The notes: generated by a model not told the origin, from the letters alone. A stretch of 64,000 nt of DNA from Alphaproteobacteria bacterium (GCA_017511715.1 JAFWJF010000007.1:70421-134420), one strand, 5' to 3'; shown: positions 52,220 to 61,689, counted from the stretch's first letter. Made by a program: numbers and translations.

Positions 52220-53248
52220 ATGAAAAAACCTTTGATAAGTTTGATTGCGCTGACTGCTTCAGTTGCTTCAGCAAATGCATTGGCGGCATCAAACATGGAA
52301 AATCCACTTTATATGCCTCAAAATCGCGAAGTATATCTGAAACCTGCTGTCGCGATGATGTATAAAACAGTGGAAGGAACAAAAGCAACCGAAAAGAAAG
52401 GCACAAGTGGCCAAGAAGAATTTCCAGTATGGCGCTTCTTTGGTGATATTGGGTACGGCATCACAGACAGATTGGATGTACACGGACGTTTCGGATACAC
52501 ACGCGATAACGAAATCAACCGCAAGGGCATGCACCGCGGTCGTATCGGTTTGACGTATCGTGTTTTGACAGAAGAAGCCCCATTCGTACTTGATTTGTAC
52601 GGGGATGCTTATTTGTCTGGCATTTCACCAATGAAGGGAACATACACTGCAAAAGGCTTCGATTTTGCGAACTATTCAAATGGTCGTTGGGGCGCAATAT
52701 TTGGAACTCGTTTTGGTAAAACATGGAACGATTTCACATTGGCGGCACACGTTGAATATTTGCAAACATTTGGAAACCACAATAATAAAATTGCGATTGA
52801 TCCAGAAAATGCCTTTGCACCATTATTCCCATCTGAAATTTCTGTTGAATTGAAGTCAACTCATGAAACAGTTGCAGGATTTGACGCGATGTATCAAATG
52901 AACAGCAAATGGTCATTGGGCGCAGGGTTTGAATACATTGAACATTCTGACAATGGTGTAAAAAGTATTCATACACAAATGCCTGATTTTGCCGGTGATG
53001 CTCCTGCTGTGCAGGCTTACAAGAAAGGTCAACAGCAATATGTTATCGATCAATTGTTGGCAGAAACAGCGGATATGGATGACGGTTGGGATGAATATGT
53101 AATCAAAACCAGTGTTGCATATCAAATGACTGACGATGTTCAATTTTCAATGTTCTTTGAATACACATTGGATGATGCACACGCACAATCTCAAAATGCA
53201 ACAGATACAAAAATGGAATTGGGTATCCGTATGGGTGCAAGATTCTAA
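52220..53248 (+). CDS. Outer-membrane beta-barrel protein
   Basis: 342 residues. Signal peptide 1-22 (MKKPLISLIALTASVASANA), then repeated amphipathic strands such as VYLKPAVAMMYKT, WRFFGDIGYGITDRLDVHGRFGYT, HRGRIGLTYRVL, WSLGAGFEYIEHS, VQFSMFFEYTLDDA and the terminal MELGIRMGARF (C-terminal Phe). Probably a 12-14-strand barrel. Family not recognised. AAAAGGAG ribosome site. Confidence 0.75.
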   Translation: MKKPLISLIALTASVASANALAASNMENPLYMPQNREVYLKPAVAMMYKTVEGTKATEKKGTSGQEEFPVWRFFGDIGYGITDRLDVHGRFGYTRDNEINRKGMHRGRIGLTYRVLTEEAPFVLDLYGDAYLSGISPMKGTYTAKGFDFANYSNGRWGAIFGTRFGKTWNDFTLAAHVEYLQTFGNHNNKIAIDPENAFAPLFPSEISVELKSTHETVAGFDAMYQMNSKWSLGAGFEYIEHSDNGVKSIHTQMPDFAGDAPAVQAYKKGQQQYVIDQLLAETADMDDGWDEYVIKTSVAYQMTDDVQFSMFFEYTLDDAHAQSQNATDTKMELGIRMGARF

Positions 53249-53279
53249 ATTTGTAATCTAAAAATAACTTATATTGGAC

Positions 53280-53311
53280 ACTTGCACCCTTTTGGGTGCA
53301 ATTTTTATTTT
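53280..53311 (+). terminator. Terminator
   Basis: TTGCACCC/GGGTGCAA stem followed by TTTTTATTTT. Confidence 0.85.
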
Positions 53312-53355
53312 ATGGGACAAATGTTATTTTATGACTTTCCTTGATTTTATTTTTA

Positions 53356-53364
53356 TGATATAAT
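53356..53364 (+). promoter_or_regulatory. Extended -10 promoter
   Basis: TG-A-TATAAT, 25 bp before the next ATG; no clear -35. Confidence 0.55.
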
Positions 53365-53389
53365 ACTCACAAAGGAAGTCGATAAAACG

Positions 53390-54538
53390 ATGAAAAAGAC
53401 CACGATTTTTGCGGTTTTGACCGGCATTATGGTATCTGCCCAAATTGGTGCACATGCCGCGTACCCTGTGTATAATCCACAACAAATGGCACGACAAGGA
53501 TATGTGATAAACACTTATCCGCAACAACAGGTTGTTGGCTATCAACAGCCACAAATGGTTGGGCGTGCAACAAACATCACAACCCAGCAATTGGTTGCGG
53601 CTTCTGCGACAAACGGTCGTCCGATTGCTGCAACGAACCCGAATCGTATAACCGGAACGTTGCCACGTGTTGGTTCTGCGGCAACAAACGCGGGGCGTCA
53701 GTATTATCAGTCCTCAGATTATGACAGATTGGCGGACAGTGGTCTATATGTCGGGCTTTCTGCGGGGTACAGCACGATGATAAGCGGTCAAATATCCGCC
53801 GATTATGCTGGTCAGGAAAATTCTTTCTTTGCGCCCGGGGCGTTTCGTGCATCTGACGTACAATCGGACAGCGTGATTCCATTATCAGTTTCTGTAGGTG
53901 CCGCGATTAACAGTGATATCCGCGTAGATTTTTCTTATTTGCGTTATACCGGCATGTCTTATGCCAGCAATGTTCAGACATCCACAGGTGATGGCTTTGT
54001 TGATGCAACTGTATCTGGTGGTGCGATAACATCTAATGCAACAATGTTGAACGTTTATTACAACATAGATTCGTTTACTGGGAATGTTATGGGTGGGCAA
54101 TTACGTCCATATGTTGGTGCGGGCGTTGGGTTATCATTGAACACTATTGCTGACTATGTCGTTTTTGATAACAGTTTTTATGATGAAACAAATGGACTTG
54201 GCCCTGGCAGCATACAGGCCGGTGGTTTGACCGCAATAAGCGACGTTTATGCATATCACAACGGTGGCACAATGGAACAGTTGGCATTCCAACTGGAAGG
54301 CGGTGTCACGACGGCTATGAATGATGGATTGAAACTTGATTTCTTTGTTCGTTATGCCCGTTTGGGTAAGGTTAAAACATCTGGTTCTATTATTGTATCT
54401 CAGACAGAATGGTTAAGTGATGGTGCCGGCGATGAATACGAAGCGCCTTATGACAGCGTTTTCCATTATACGAACTGGTTTGAAAGTGGAACATTATCAA
54501 GTTTGGATGTAGGCGTTCGTTTAAGATTAGAATTTTAA
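53390..54538 (+). CDS. Outer-membrane protein with Gln/Asn-rich N-terminus
   Basis: 382 residues. Signal peptide 1-24, then a ~85-residue low-complexity region rich in Gln, Asn, Thr and Ala (QQVVGYQQPQMVGRATNITTQQ), then a barrel of porin/OmpA-like strands (SGLYVGLSAGYSTMI, GAAINSDIRVDFSYLRY, LRPYVGAGVGLSLNTI, LQLEGG-type strand, FFVRYARLGKV) ending SLDVGVRLRLEF with a C-terminal Phe. Six bp before the next secreted protein gene, so the two are one operon. Confidence 0.72.
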   Translation: MKKTTIFAVLTGIMVSAQIGAHAAYPVYNPQQMARQGYVINTYPQQQVVGYQQPQMVGRATNITTQQLVAASATNGRPIAATNPNRITGTLPRVGSAATNAGRQYYQSSDYDRLADSGLYVGLSAGYSTMISGQISADYAGQENSFFAPGAFRASDVQSDSVIPLSVSVGAAINSDIRVDFSYLRYTGMSYASNVQTSTGDGFVDATVSGGAITSNATMLNVYYNIDSFTGNVMGGQLRPYVGAGVGLSLNTIADYVVFDNSFYDETNGLGPGSIQAGGLTAISDVYAYHNGGTMEQLAFQLEGGVTTAMNDGLKLDFFVRYARLGKVKTSGSIIVSQTEWLSDGAGDEYEAPYDSVFHYTNWFESGTLSSLDVGVRLRLEF

Positions 54539-54544
54539 CATAAA

Positions 54545-56305
54545 ATGAAAAATAAAGTATGTAAAATATCTTTGTTTTCTGCAATTTTGGCAAGCATTTC
54601 TGCCCTGCCAGTTGATGCGCGTGTTGTTGTGAACACAAAAAACGCCGGACGTTCTTATGCGGATGCGTATCAACAGGTTAACGCAGTACGCTATCAACAA
54701 GAATACATGAATGCAACCGCAACGAATGCAACAACCTCATCTGCGACAGCAAATTTGCCGGTAAGGGTTTCTGACGAAAAGTTGGCTTCGGCGATATTAA
54801 GCAACACATCAGAAACAACCGTTGCACATCTGGAAAACTGTGCGATGATTTATCCAAACGGTGTTTTCATGTGGGCGGTTCCAGAATCTGGCATTCGTCA
54901 AAACCAACTTGACCAATGCGTTGCAGAAGTATCTTTGGTTGATGCGAATACCAACATTGTGTTGGCTACGACAACTTTGGCGGCAGGCGATGCGATGAAA
55001 TGCAACATTGATTCGTTCCCTGAAAACGGGATGAATGTGGCAGCGTTATCAAAGGTAATTTTACCCGCAGACGATGCACCAACCATGGCAGATGTCGAAG
55101 CGGTCATGAACCAAGAACAAAAACAAAACGCCGGAATAAAAATCGCGGCTGGTGCAATTATACACGCTGTGGCGGGAAACATTTTGGCACCAAAGGATGC
55201 TGGCGATACAAAACTTTTGGGTACTGGTAAAAACAGAATGACAGGAACCGCAATTGGTGCAGTGACCGGTGCAGGAATCGAAGCCGCAGGCGCATACTCT
55301 GGCAAGGTTGCAGGCGATACCATAAAATCAACCGTTATTAACGCAGAAGCCGGTGCCATTGTTGGCAACATGTTGGCGGGCGCATCCAGTGATGGCGAAT
55401 TTTTGACAATAAAGAAATGTACGGTTGATAAAAAAGAATACGATTGTGTTGTTGGACGCGTAGAAAAAGAAGGGGACGATTTTAGCACAAAAATAAAAGA
55501 AGCCGAGAACAGTAACAAATTCTATATTGTCAAACTGAACGGAACCGATGTAAGATTGTGCGAAACAGACAACAATGACCCAAATAAATATAAATGTAGT
55601 CCATATTCCAACCGTCTGTTGAATATAGAAGTAAAAGGTCGTGATGGTTCTGTATCATTAAAAAACCTTAAGGACTCTAATAAAAAACAGACCCCAGAAA
55701 ATTTTGAAATTTCCGAACGCTATGCGGTAAGTGATGAAGGCAGTTCTGTTTTCGAAAAAATAACCGATGCCAGAAAAAAAGCAGATGATGCATATTTCGT
55801 CATAGCCAGCGCAACTGCAACAACTGGCATGGGATACCCCGCTTATGCTGTTATGAAAAGTGGAATTTCAAGTAAATTTGGTGGGCATAAAACTTCTGAA
55901 TGGGGCAGTACAATCGGAAAAACCGAAGGTTCATATACATTAAGATATCGTAATTCTGACGGTTCTGTGGGGTCAGAAATATCGCCAAAAAGCGACAAAG
56001 AAGAAAACACGTCCGCTGCCAAGTTTGTTTTCACCCCAACTTCCGGCAGTGCTGATGATGGTGATTTAATTGACTTTTCTAACCCTGGTCGTACCAAGGG
56101 CACAGTTGCAGGTGCGGCAACAGGTGGCGCATTGGGTGGTTTTGCCGGATATCAGGGCGCAAAAACAGAAATAACAGACCGTTGGGTTGCGGCAAGTCGT
56201 GAATACGAAGATTCTTTGTCTAACTTTGTATGCATGACCGGGACACGATTCCTGGGCAAATACAACGATTATATTGAAATACCCGAACCAAATAAATCTG
56301 AATAA
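54545..56305 (+). CDS. Secreted glycine-zipper protein, unrecognised
   Basis: 586 residues. Signal peptide 1-25, an Asn/Thr/Ala-rich part (YMNATATNATTSSATANL), a folded domain with paired cysteines, then two glycine-zipper segments: about 200-285 (GTAIGAVTGAGIEAAGAYSG, AEAGAIVGNMLAG) and near the C-terminus (GTVAGAATGGALGGFAGYQGA). Such zippers insert in or sit on membranes, as in outer-membrane lipoproteins, but no lipobox is visible. Partner of the barrel encoded just before it is a reasonable guess. Confidence 0.6.
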   Translation: MKNKVCKISLFSAILASISALPVDARVVVNTKNAGRSYADAYQQVNAVRYQQEYMNATATNATTSSATANLPVRVSDEKLASAILSNTSETTVAHLENCAMIYPNGVFMWAVPESGIRQNQLDQCVAEVSLVDANTNIVLATTTLAAGDAMKCNIDSFPENGMNVAALSKVILPADDAPTMADVEAVMNQEQKQNAGIKIAAGAIIHAVAGNILAPKDAGDTKLLGTGKNRMTGTAIGAVTGAGIEAAGAYSGKVAGDTIKSTVINAEAGAIVGNMLAGASSDGEFLTIKKCTVDKKEYDCVVGRVEKEGDDFSTKIKEAENSNKFYIVKLNGTDVRLCETDNNDPNKYKCSPYSNRLLNIEVKGRDGSVSLKNLKDSNKKQTPENFEISERYAVSDEGSSVFEKITDARKKADDAYFVIASATATTGMGYPAYAVMKSGISSKFGGHKTSEWGSTIGKTEGSYTLRYRNSDGSVGSEISPKSDKEENTSAAKFVFTPTSGSADDGDLIDFSNPGRTKGTVAGAATGGALGGFAGYQGAKTEITDRWVAASREYEDSLSNFVCMTGTRFLGKYNDYIEIPEPNKSE

Positions 56306-56334
56306 TAAAAAACGCCAAATCGGCGTTTTTTTTA
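56306..56334 (+). terminator. Bidirectional terminator
   Basis: AACGCC/GGCGTT stem with A and T runs on both sides, between convergent genes. Confidence 0.85.
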
Positions 56335-57576
56335 TTTATGCTTGTACGCCAAAATCAATGGCACCATTTTATCACGATATTTTACCGGTATGGCGCTGAT
56401 TGGTATTAAAAGCGAATTAGACTGCCCTGCGGACATTTTTGGCAATTCAGAGCCATCTTTGGCGTTAATAATATGTTCCAAAACAACCGAAACTTTTTCT
56501 TGAATATACGGCAAAACAAAATTAATCGTATCACCAGCCCGTATTTCATTACGCAATTCAAATGTTATGTTGGTATCATCAACATTTGTTATGACACCTG
56601 CGACACAATAATCTGAATTAGAATGGGTTTGTTCATAATCATGTGCATCACTTGGCAAAGGCCCATCAAAAAACGCAGTCGTATATCCACGTGTTTCAAG
56701 TAAATCTAAATCTGCCATAAAAGGCGTTGGGTCAAAATTTTCTGGGTCGCGCGCATACGCATCCAGTGCATTACGATACGCACGTGTCACCATCCCGACA
56801 TAGTATTCACTGCGATTTCTGCCTTCGATTTTAAGTGTATCAGGGTGTGATTCTATTACTTCCTTTAATCGTGGCATAAGGCACAAATCTTTGCTGTTCA
56901 TAATATATGCGCCACGTTCGTCTTCTTCGATTGGCATTTCTATACCAGATTCTTTTTCGCGTAAAATCACATCATATTTCCAACGGCAAAGTTGCGCACA
57001 CGCCCCACGATTAGATGGACGCCCCGTTATATAATTCGACAACAAACACCGCCCTGAATAAGACATACACATCGCACCATGAACAAATATTTCAAGTCCT
57101 ATATCAGGACACTGTTCACGGATAGACTTAAATTCATTATGCGATACTTCGCGTGCCAAAACACACTGCACCGCACCCGCATTTTGCCAAAACTTGACCG
57201 TGGATGCGCTGCATATATTCGCTTGGGTCGATATATGAATTGGAATATCTGGATGATGTTGTTTTACCCACATTAAAACACCTGCATCAGATATAATAAG
57301 CGCATCAGGACGAAGATATTTCAAGACTTCGCTTACCCGATCCATATTTTCATAATCGCGGTCATGAGCAAATAAATTAAACGCTAAATAAACTTTTTTA
57401 CCGTGTTCGTGCGCAAAATCTATACCTTGCTTTACTTCGTCCACAGTAATTTTCGCACGTGCACGCATAGAAAACCCCGGCAAACCCGCATAAATCGCAT
57501 CTGCGCCATATAAAATCGCAGTCTTGAACGCGTCTAATGTTCCCGCCGGCGATAAAAGTTCTGGTATTTTTTTCAT
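56332..57576 (-). CDS. U32 peptidase-family protein, TrhP (YegQ)-like
   Basis: 414 residues. U32 features: ELLSPAGTLDAFKTAILYGADAIYAGL at the N-terminus, the family signature EIFVHGAMCMSYSGRCLLSNY (about 163-183), and conserved cysteines (RGACAQLCRW) for an Fe-S cluster. The best-known homologue of this length, TrhP/YegQ, hydroxylates U34 of tRNAs using prephenate; RlhA is longer. Assignment within U32 is by length and motif only. Confidence 0.78.
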   Translation of the reverse strand: MKKIPELLSPAGTLDAFKTAILYGADAIYAGLPGFSMRARAKITVDEVKQGIDFAHEHGKKVYLAFNLFAHDRDYENMDRVSEVLKYLRPDALIISDAGVLMWVKQHHPDIPIHISTQANICSASTVKFWQNAGAVQCVLAREVSHNEFKSIREQCPDIGLEIFVHGAMCMSYSGRCLLSNYITGRPSNRGACAQLCRWKYDVILREKESGIEMPIEEDERGAYIMNSKDLCLMPRLKEVIESHPDTLKIEGRNRSEYYVGMVTRAYRNALDAYARDPENFDPTPFMADLDLLETRGYTTAFFDGPLPSDAHDYEQTHSNSDYCVAGVITNVDDTNITFELRNEIRAGDTINFVLPYIQEKVSVVLEHIINAKDGSELPKMSAGQSNSLLIPISAIPVKYRDKMVPLILAYKHK

Positions 57577-57611
57577 GCCCTGTATTTTATCAGTGTTTTT
57601 TATAATAGCAA

Positions 57612-57636
57612 TAAAAAACGGGCAAATGCCCGTTTA
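57612..57636 (-). terminator. Terminator
   Basis: AAACGGGC/GCCCGTTT stem with a T run on the minus strand, after the small gene at 57645-58094. Confidence 0.8.
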
Positions 57637-57644
57637 GGTTAACT

Positions 57645-58094
57645 TTATAAACTGCGCACCTTGTCCAAAGCGGCCTGCACAGACTTTTGCTGTAATTCTT
57701 GCAACTTGTTTTTTTTCTGCTTTTTTCTCTCTTGTTGTAATTTCAACCAAGCTGCTTGCAATTTTTTTTGTTTTTCTTCTTCGGCATCTTTGCGCCCCCT
57801 GGCAACTTTACAAAGCAAATCGTGAAACCATTTGGTTCTTGCTTTTTGCATATCAGATAATTCATCATAATGACAATCCAAAGATGTAATTTCTGCACCA
57901 GATTTATCAAACACTATTATTTTACGATTTGTTATGTCAAACCATATGTCTAAATTGTCCAGTTTATATATTTCTGTATTAGAATTATTGCCACCATAAC
58001 AAGAATGAAAACTGACAGATTTTTTTATCTTTTTTGCCAATTCAGAAATTAAATTTTGTTCCAAACGAAATTGTTTATTAAAAAACAAAAACAT
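57645..58094 (-). CDS. Hypothetical protein with Lys/Gln-rich helical tail
   Basis: 149 residues from ATG 58094 (AAAGGAG ribosome site). N-terminal alpha/beta part (LDNLDIWFDITNRKIIVFDKSG) and a C-terminal ~65-residue helix very rich in Lys, Gln and Glu (KLQAAWLKLQQERKKQKKNK), probably a coiled coil. No signal. Not recognised. Divergent from the next gene. Confidence 0.55.
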   Translation of the reverse strand: MFLFFNKQFRLEQNLISELAKKIKKSVSFHSCYGGNNSNTEIYKLDNLDIWFDITNRKIIVFDKSGAEITSLDCHYDELSDMQKARTKWFHDLLCKVARGRKDAEEEKQKKLQAAWLKLQQERKKQKKNKLQELQQKSVQAALDKVRSL

Positions 58095-58226
58095 TTTTAC
58101 TCCTTTGATTGTTTTTGTTAATGTAGCAACAAATTGACAAAAAGTCAAGAGTTTGTCAAAGTGTTTTTTTGACACGACGCATTTTTTACAATATAATCAG
58201 CAGACAGCCAATAAAAAGGGAAAAAA

Positions 58227-58568
58227 ATGGTCGCACAAACAAAAATTGACAACTTATTTATTGAAGTACTGAAAAAATCAGATATAAGGCACGTCTTTGT
58301 TAACGGCTTTGATAAATATATCGTTTACGACAAACGGGGAACTTTATTTGTCATAGGGCGCAACCCAAAGACAAACCAACACGGATTTGGACGCACACCG
58401 TTAATGATGAAAGAATACCAACGTATCCAGCTGCCCACAGATATTTTACCTGATTATCCTGTTCTTTACAGCAAAATAGAACGCATATATAAAATATATC
58501 GAACTGTGACCAGTGAATTTCAGCCAATATTTGACATGATTGATACTTTCTGTGGGAAAAAGAGATAA
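58227..58568 (+). CDS. Hypothetical protein
   Basis: 113 residues, basic, no signal or membrane segment. Beta-rich first half (VFVNGFDKYIVYDKRGTLFVIGRNPKTN), helical second half. AAGGG ribosome site. Divergent partner of the gene at 57645-58094; the two may share a control region. Not recognised. Confidence 0.5.
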   Translation: MVAQTKIDNLFIEVLKKSDIRHVFVNGFDKYIVYDKRGTLFVIGRNPKTNQHGFGRTPLMMKEYQRIQLPTDILPDYPVLYSKIERIYKIYRTVTSEFQPIFDMIDTFCGKKR

Positions 58569-58633
58569 AAAAAAGATTATTTGTATTTTTTACTTGCAAA
58601 AAAGCATATTTGCCTATATTATATATCTCGCTT

Positions 58634-58709
58634 GCCAGTTTAGCTCAGTTGGTAGAGCATCTGATTTGTAATCAGAGGGTCGTTGGTTCAAGTCCGACAA
58701 CTGGCACCA
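58634..58709 (+). tRNA. tRNA-Thr (anticodon TGT)
   Basis: 76 nt, acceptor GCCAGTT/AACTGGC, anticodon stem CTGAT/ATCAG around TTTGTAA, CCA encoded. Confidence 0.97.
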
Positions 58710-58714
58710 GAATT

Positions 58715-58741
58715 AAAACGCACCATTGGTGCGTTTTTATT
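58715..58741 (+). terminator. Terminator of tRNA-Thr
   Basis: AACGCACC/GGTGCGTT stem followed by TTTATTTTT. Confidence 0.85.
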
Positions 58742-59768
58742 TTTGTTTTTCCAAAAACTTCAATGCCATTTGATTCATGCGCACACCAAAATTTGTTTCC
58801 ACAGTATTAAATACAGTTTTGCTTTGGACTGCGTTCTGAAAACCTAACACATCTGCTTCCAAATTTGGTAACGCTGCAGGTTTCAATTTCATGCTGATTT
58901 TTTCATTTTTTTGCAAATATTTTGCCTTTTGTACAAAACCCTTTTGCCAAAACACGCCACCCAATCCCTTTGCGGTATCATAACTGTGTTCCCGCACATA
59001 ATTACTAATTGGTAAATCATCCTTTGGGCTTAAAAAATCACGATATATCGGCTGATAAAAAGTGATAGATTCTGAATTTGGGATAAAATTTTGGACTATT
59101 GGATTTACAACTTTTTTGCGTTCATTTTCAACAACATCTATTTCCATAACACCCGTGATGTCATTTAACGGACACGCATTTACAACTTTTGGGAAACCAA
59201 CACGTGGCGAAACCAGATTATGCGTTGACGCATTGAAAAAATAGTAATCGTTTATTAGCATTGTGAATGCTGTCGGGCAATAATTAAACAAATGCGTCAT
59301 TGTTCCACCACAATAAATACCTTTGTTTTTGCCCTCTTCCAAGTTTAATTTCTGAATTGATAACAATCTGTCTTTTTTGGCGACACCATAATCTATGTGA
59401 TAATGCGGATGCACATTATGCTTTAATACCGGGTCATAAAACATATTTGACAACCATAAACCAATACGAACTTTATCAAACCAGTCCATAAGCAAACTTG
59501 CATCCGCACCATTTATAGATTGCCCCGCCAAGACACGTTCCAATACAGGTTTTACCGCCGCTTCCATTTTGGAATATTTGCTGTTGCATTCTGTACATGC
59601 CGGGAAAGAAAAATGCATAAATGAAATATTACGACCTAAATTTGGATGCGGCGCAAAAACAGTTTTCTTTTCAACGCCAGCCATCCTTATCAACCATTGT
59701 GGAATAACATGTTCCAGGTTTTTATTTTTCGGTTCTTTACCACAAAATATACAAAATTTTTCTGACAT
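58737..59768 (-). CDS. HNH-like zinc-binding protein, unrecognised
   Basis: 343 residues. The N-terminus has an HNH-type layout: C6-x2-C9 (FCIFCGKE), LEHVIPQWL (E19, H20) and C58-x2-C61-N62 (CTECNSKYS), as in HNH endonucleases of defence or mobile systems. The remaining ~250 residues match no family I know. It lies head-on against tRNA-Thr, sharing its terminator. Nuclease activity is inference from the finger alone. Confidence 0.6.
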   Translation of the reverse strand: MSEKFCIFCGKEPKNKNLEHVIPQWLIRMAGVEKKTVFAPHPNLGRNISFMHFSFPACTECNSKYSKMEAAVKPVLERVLAGQSINGADASLLMDWFDKVRIGLWLSNMFYDPVLKHNVHPHYHIDYGVAKKDRLLSIQKLNLEEGKNKGIYCGGTMTHLFNYCPTAFTMLINDYYFFNASTHNLVSPRVGFPKVVNACPLNDITGVMEIDVVENERKKVVNPIVQNFIPNSESITFYQPIYRDFLSPKDDLPISNYVREHSYDTAKGLGGVFWQKGFVQKAKYLQKNEKISMKLKPAALPNLEADVLGFQNAVQSKTVFNTVETNFGVRMNQMALKFLEKQK

Positions 59769-59804
59769 ACTGGCAACATAGCACCAAATATTATTTTTGT
59801 CAAC

Positions 59805-60212
59805 TTATTTATTTTTCTTTGCGCCGCTTTTTATCAGTGCATCCAATATATCATTCATGGTTTTTGTGGTTTTTGGGTGTTTTGTTATGAATTTTTGTAT
59901 CCCTGCAACTGTCAAGGCGACTAAAAAACGTTCAATTTCTTGATTTGATATCACTTCCTTGAAAGAAGTTTGTTTGTCTTGGTGTGGTTCGCATTGGCAC
60001 TTTCCACAAAAAACTCTTGATATCTCTGGCAGCCACCACGCAAACAATATCACCATTGATGGAACAATTATGCACAAGAAAAAATATTTAAGAGAATTGG
60101 TACAAAAACTAGCGTTGAAGAAACCACCGCAATATCTTGGTATTTGCAATATTGTTAACATCGCAAATTCATAAAGAGTTAAAATTGTCACAAATATTTT
60201 CAATTTTCGCAT
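59805..60212 (-). CDS. Membrane protein with two helices, unrecognised
   Basis: 135 residues from ATG 60212. Hydrophobic segments at about 5-22 (FVTILTLYEFAMLTILQI) and 42-62 (YFFLCIIVPSMVILFAWWLP), then a cytoplasmic Cys/Gln/Lys-containing part (CGKCQCEPHQDKQ). No good ribosome site; a longer frame from TTG 60263 would run through a hairpin and is not preferred. Confidence 0.45.
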   Translation of the reverse strand: MRKLKIFVTILTLYEFAMLTILQIPRYCGGFFNASFCTNSLKYFFLCIIVPSMVILFAWWLPEISRVFCGKCQCEPHQDKQTSFKEVISNQEIERFLVALTVAGIQKFITKHPKTTKTMNDILDALIKSGAKKNK

Positions 60213-60261
60213 ACTATAATTAAAATAATAAAAGCGTCCTTTTTCAACAGGACACTTTTCC

Positions 60262-60293
60262 AAAAATAAAACCGTTCTGTACGGTTTTATTTC
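60262..60293 (-). terminator. Terminator of cvpA
   Basis: AAAACCGT/ACGGTTTT stem in an A/T-rich context, overlapping the cvpA stop; a second hairpin (GTCC/GGAC) follows at 60232-60257. Confidence 0.65.
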
Positions 60294-60991
60294 GATTCTT
60301 TCTGAATTGCGTTCGCCACAGATTCTATTTGCAACAATTGATTTTCCAGTGCCGCACGTTCCGAAGTTTTATAGCCTGTTTCGGTTGGTTTCTTTTCTTC
60401 GATTGGTTCTGCTTTCTTTTTTTCAACCATTGGACTTATAAGGTTTTTATGTTGTTTTCTGTCTTGTTCCAAATCTTGCTTTAACAATTTGCTGTTGCCA
60501 AAGAAAAACCAATCATCCATTTTACTGGCTGTCAATTGCATTACCGGACGGGTACGCGCATCAGCAATCCATCGTGGCAAACCACGTGGCATATCTGAAT
60601 AATACCAAAGCATTCCCCAATACACAAACCCCATCACGATAACACTGCGAATAATGCCAAAGACCACCCCAAGCGTTCTGTCTGTGACAGACAAAAAACT
60701 GTCCTGTATTCTTTCACGAATTTTGTGATTTATAAAACCAACAATAACCAATATCACAAAAAACACTATAAAATACGATGCAATCAGTGTCACAACAGTT
60801 GAATCTGGCAAATGAAACCATTTTTGTAATTGAGTATCCAAATATGGCGATGTAAAACGCGCAGTTATCGCCGCCACTATCCACGACAAAGTAGCAATTG
60901 TTTCGTATATCCCGCCACGTATTGTTGCCCAAACGGTCGAAGCCAATATAACCAGGATATAAATATAATCAAGAACAGTTAAATCAAACAT
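60287..60991 (-). CDS. cvpA: CvpA family membrane protein
   Basis: 234 residues. Four membrane helices in the first ~140 residues; typical N-terminus LTVLDYIYILVILASTVWATIRGGIYE and central DRTLGVVFGIIRSVIVMGFVY. The C-terminal ~75 residues are charged and cytoplasmic. The family is linked to colicin V production and envelope/bile stress tolerance. Nine bp after the thioredoxin-like gene, one operon. Confidence 0.85.
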   Translation of the reverse strand: MFDLTVLDYIYILVILASTVWATIRGGIYETIATLSWIVAAITARFTSPYLDTQLQKWFHLPDSTVVTLIASYFIVFFVILVIVGFINHKIRERIQDSFLSVTDRTLGVVFGIIRSVIVMGFVYWGMLWYYSDMPRGLPRWIADARTRPVMQLTASKMDDWFFFGNSKLLKQDLEQDRKQHKNLISPMVEKKKAEPIEEKKPTETGYKTSERAALENQLLQIESVANAIQKESK

Positions 60992-61000
60992 ATGTTTTAC

Positions 61001-61564
61001 CTATTTATGTTTTTTCAACAAAACAAAGCCCATCCCAACAAACAACACTATCAAAAATCCATATAACAAAATATCTGTTATATTAACTTTTGTTTTGCTT
61101 GTTGTTGTTTTTGTTATTTTTTTTTCGGATATTGCATTTTTTCTGTCGGCGTGCGCTGTTACAAAAGCATCTTTATCTTTTTCCATTTCTGCCTTGTTTG
61201 ATGCAGCCACTTGTTTTTGTTCATCGGTTAAATCAATCTCTATCGCGGTGCGCATTTCTGGTTTTGTCGCTTCGCCAAAGCCCTGAAAGCATTTATCACC
61301 AACAACAATTACCGGCACCCCACCAGATTCATATTTGCATTTTTCAAGTGTTTTTACAAATTCTGCGTAATTGTCTTTTTCCATGACATTTACTGTTGTC
61401 ACATTCAAATCAGAATATTCATATATCAAAGTGCTTTCAATAAATTCTCGCGCATGATGACAATGCGGACATGTCGGTGAATAAAAAATTGTTATATCTG
61501 CAGCATTTGCACCAAATGCAAACACACTACACACAAACGCAAACAATAATTTTGACAATTTCAT
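61001..61564 (-). CDS. Periplasmic membrane-anchored glutaredoxin/thioredoxin-like protein
   Basis: 187 residues from ATG 61564 (AAGGAGA ribosome site). Signal peptide 1-21, thioredoxin fold with active site CPHC (32-35, in FYSPTCPHCHHAREF) and cis-Pro loop GGVPVIVVGDKCF, then a charged Lys-rich linker and a C-terminal membrane helix (about 163-182). Likely a thiol-disulfide exchange protein in the periplasm. Confidence 0.8.
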   Translation of the reverse strand: MKLSKLLFAFVCSVFAFGANAADITIFYSPTCPHCHHAREFIESTLIYEYSDLNVTTVNVMEKDNYAEFVKTLEKCKYESGGVPVIVVGDKCFQGFGEATKPEMRTAIEIDLTDEQKQVAASNKAEMEKDKDAFVTAHADRKNAISEKKITKTTTSKTKVNITDILLYGFLIVLFVGMGFVLLKKHK

Positions 61565-61642
61565 GATAATTCTCCTTTTTGCTTTATTCGATAAATTATA
61601 AATAAAACAAAGAAACAAACGCAAGTACTTTTTATTTTTTTC

Positions 61643-61670
61643 TTGATAAAAAAAGCAGAATATATATCCT
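61643..61670 (+). promoter_or_regulatory. Possible promoter
   Basis: TTGATA, 16 bp, TATCCT before the next plus-strand gene. Confidence 0.4.
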
Positions 61671-61689
61671 TATTCTATAAGGAAAGATT

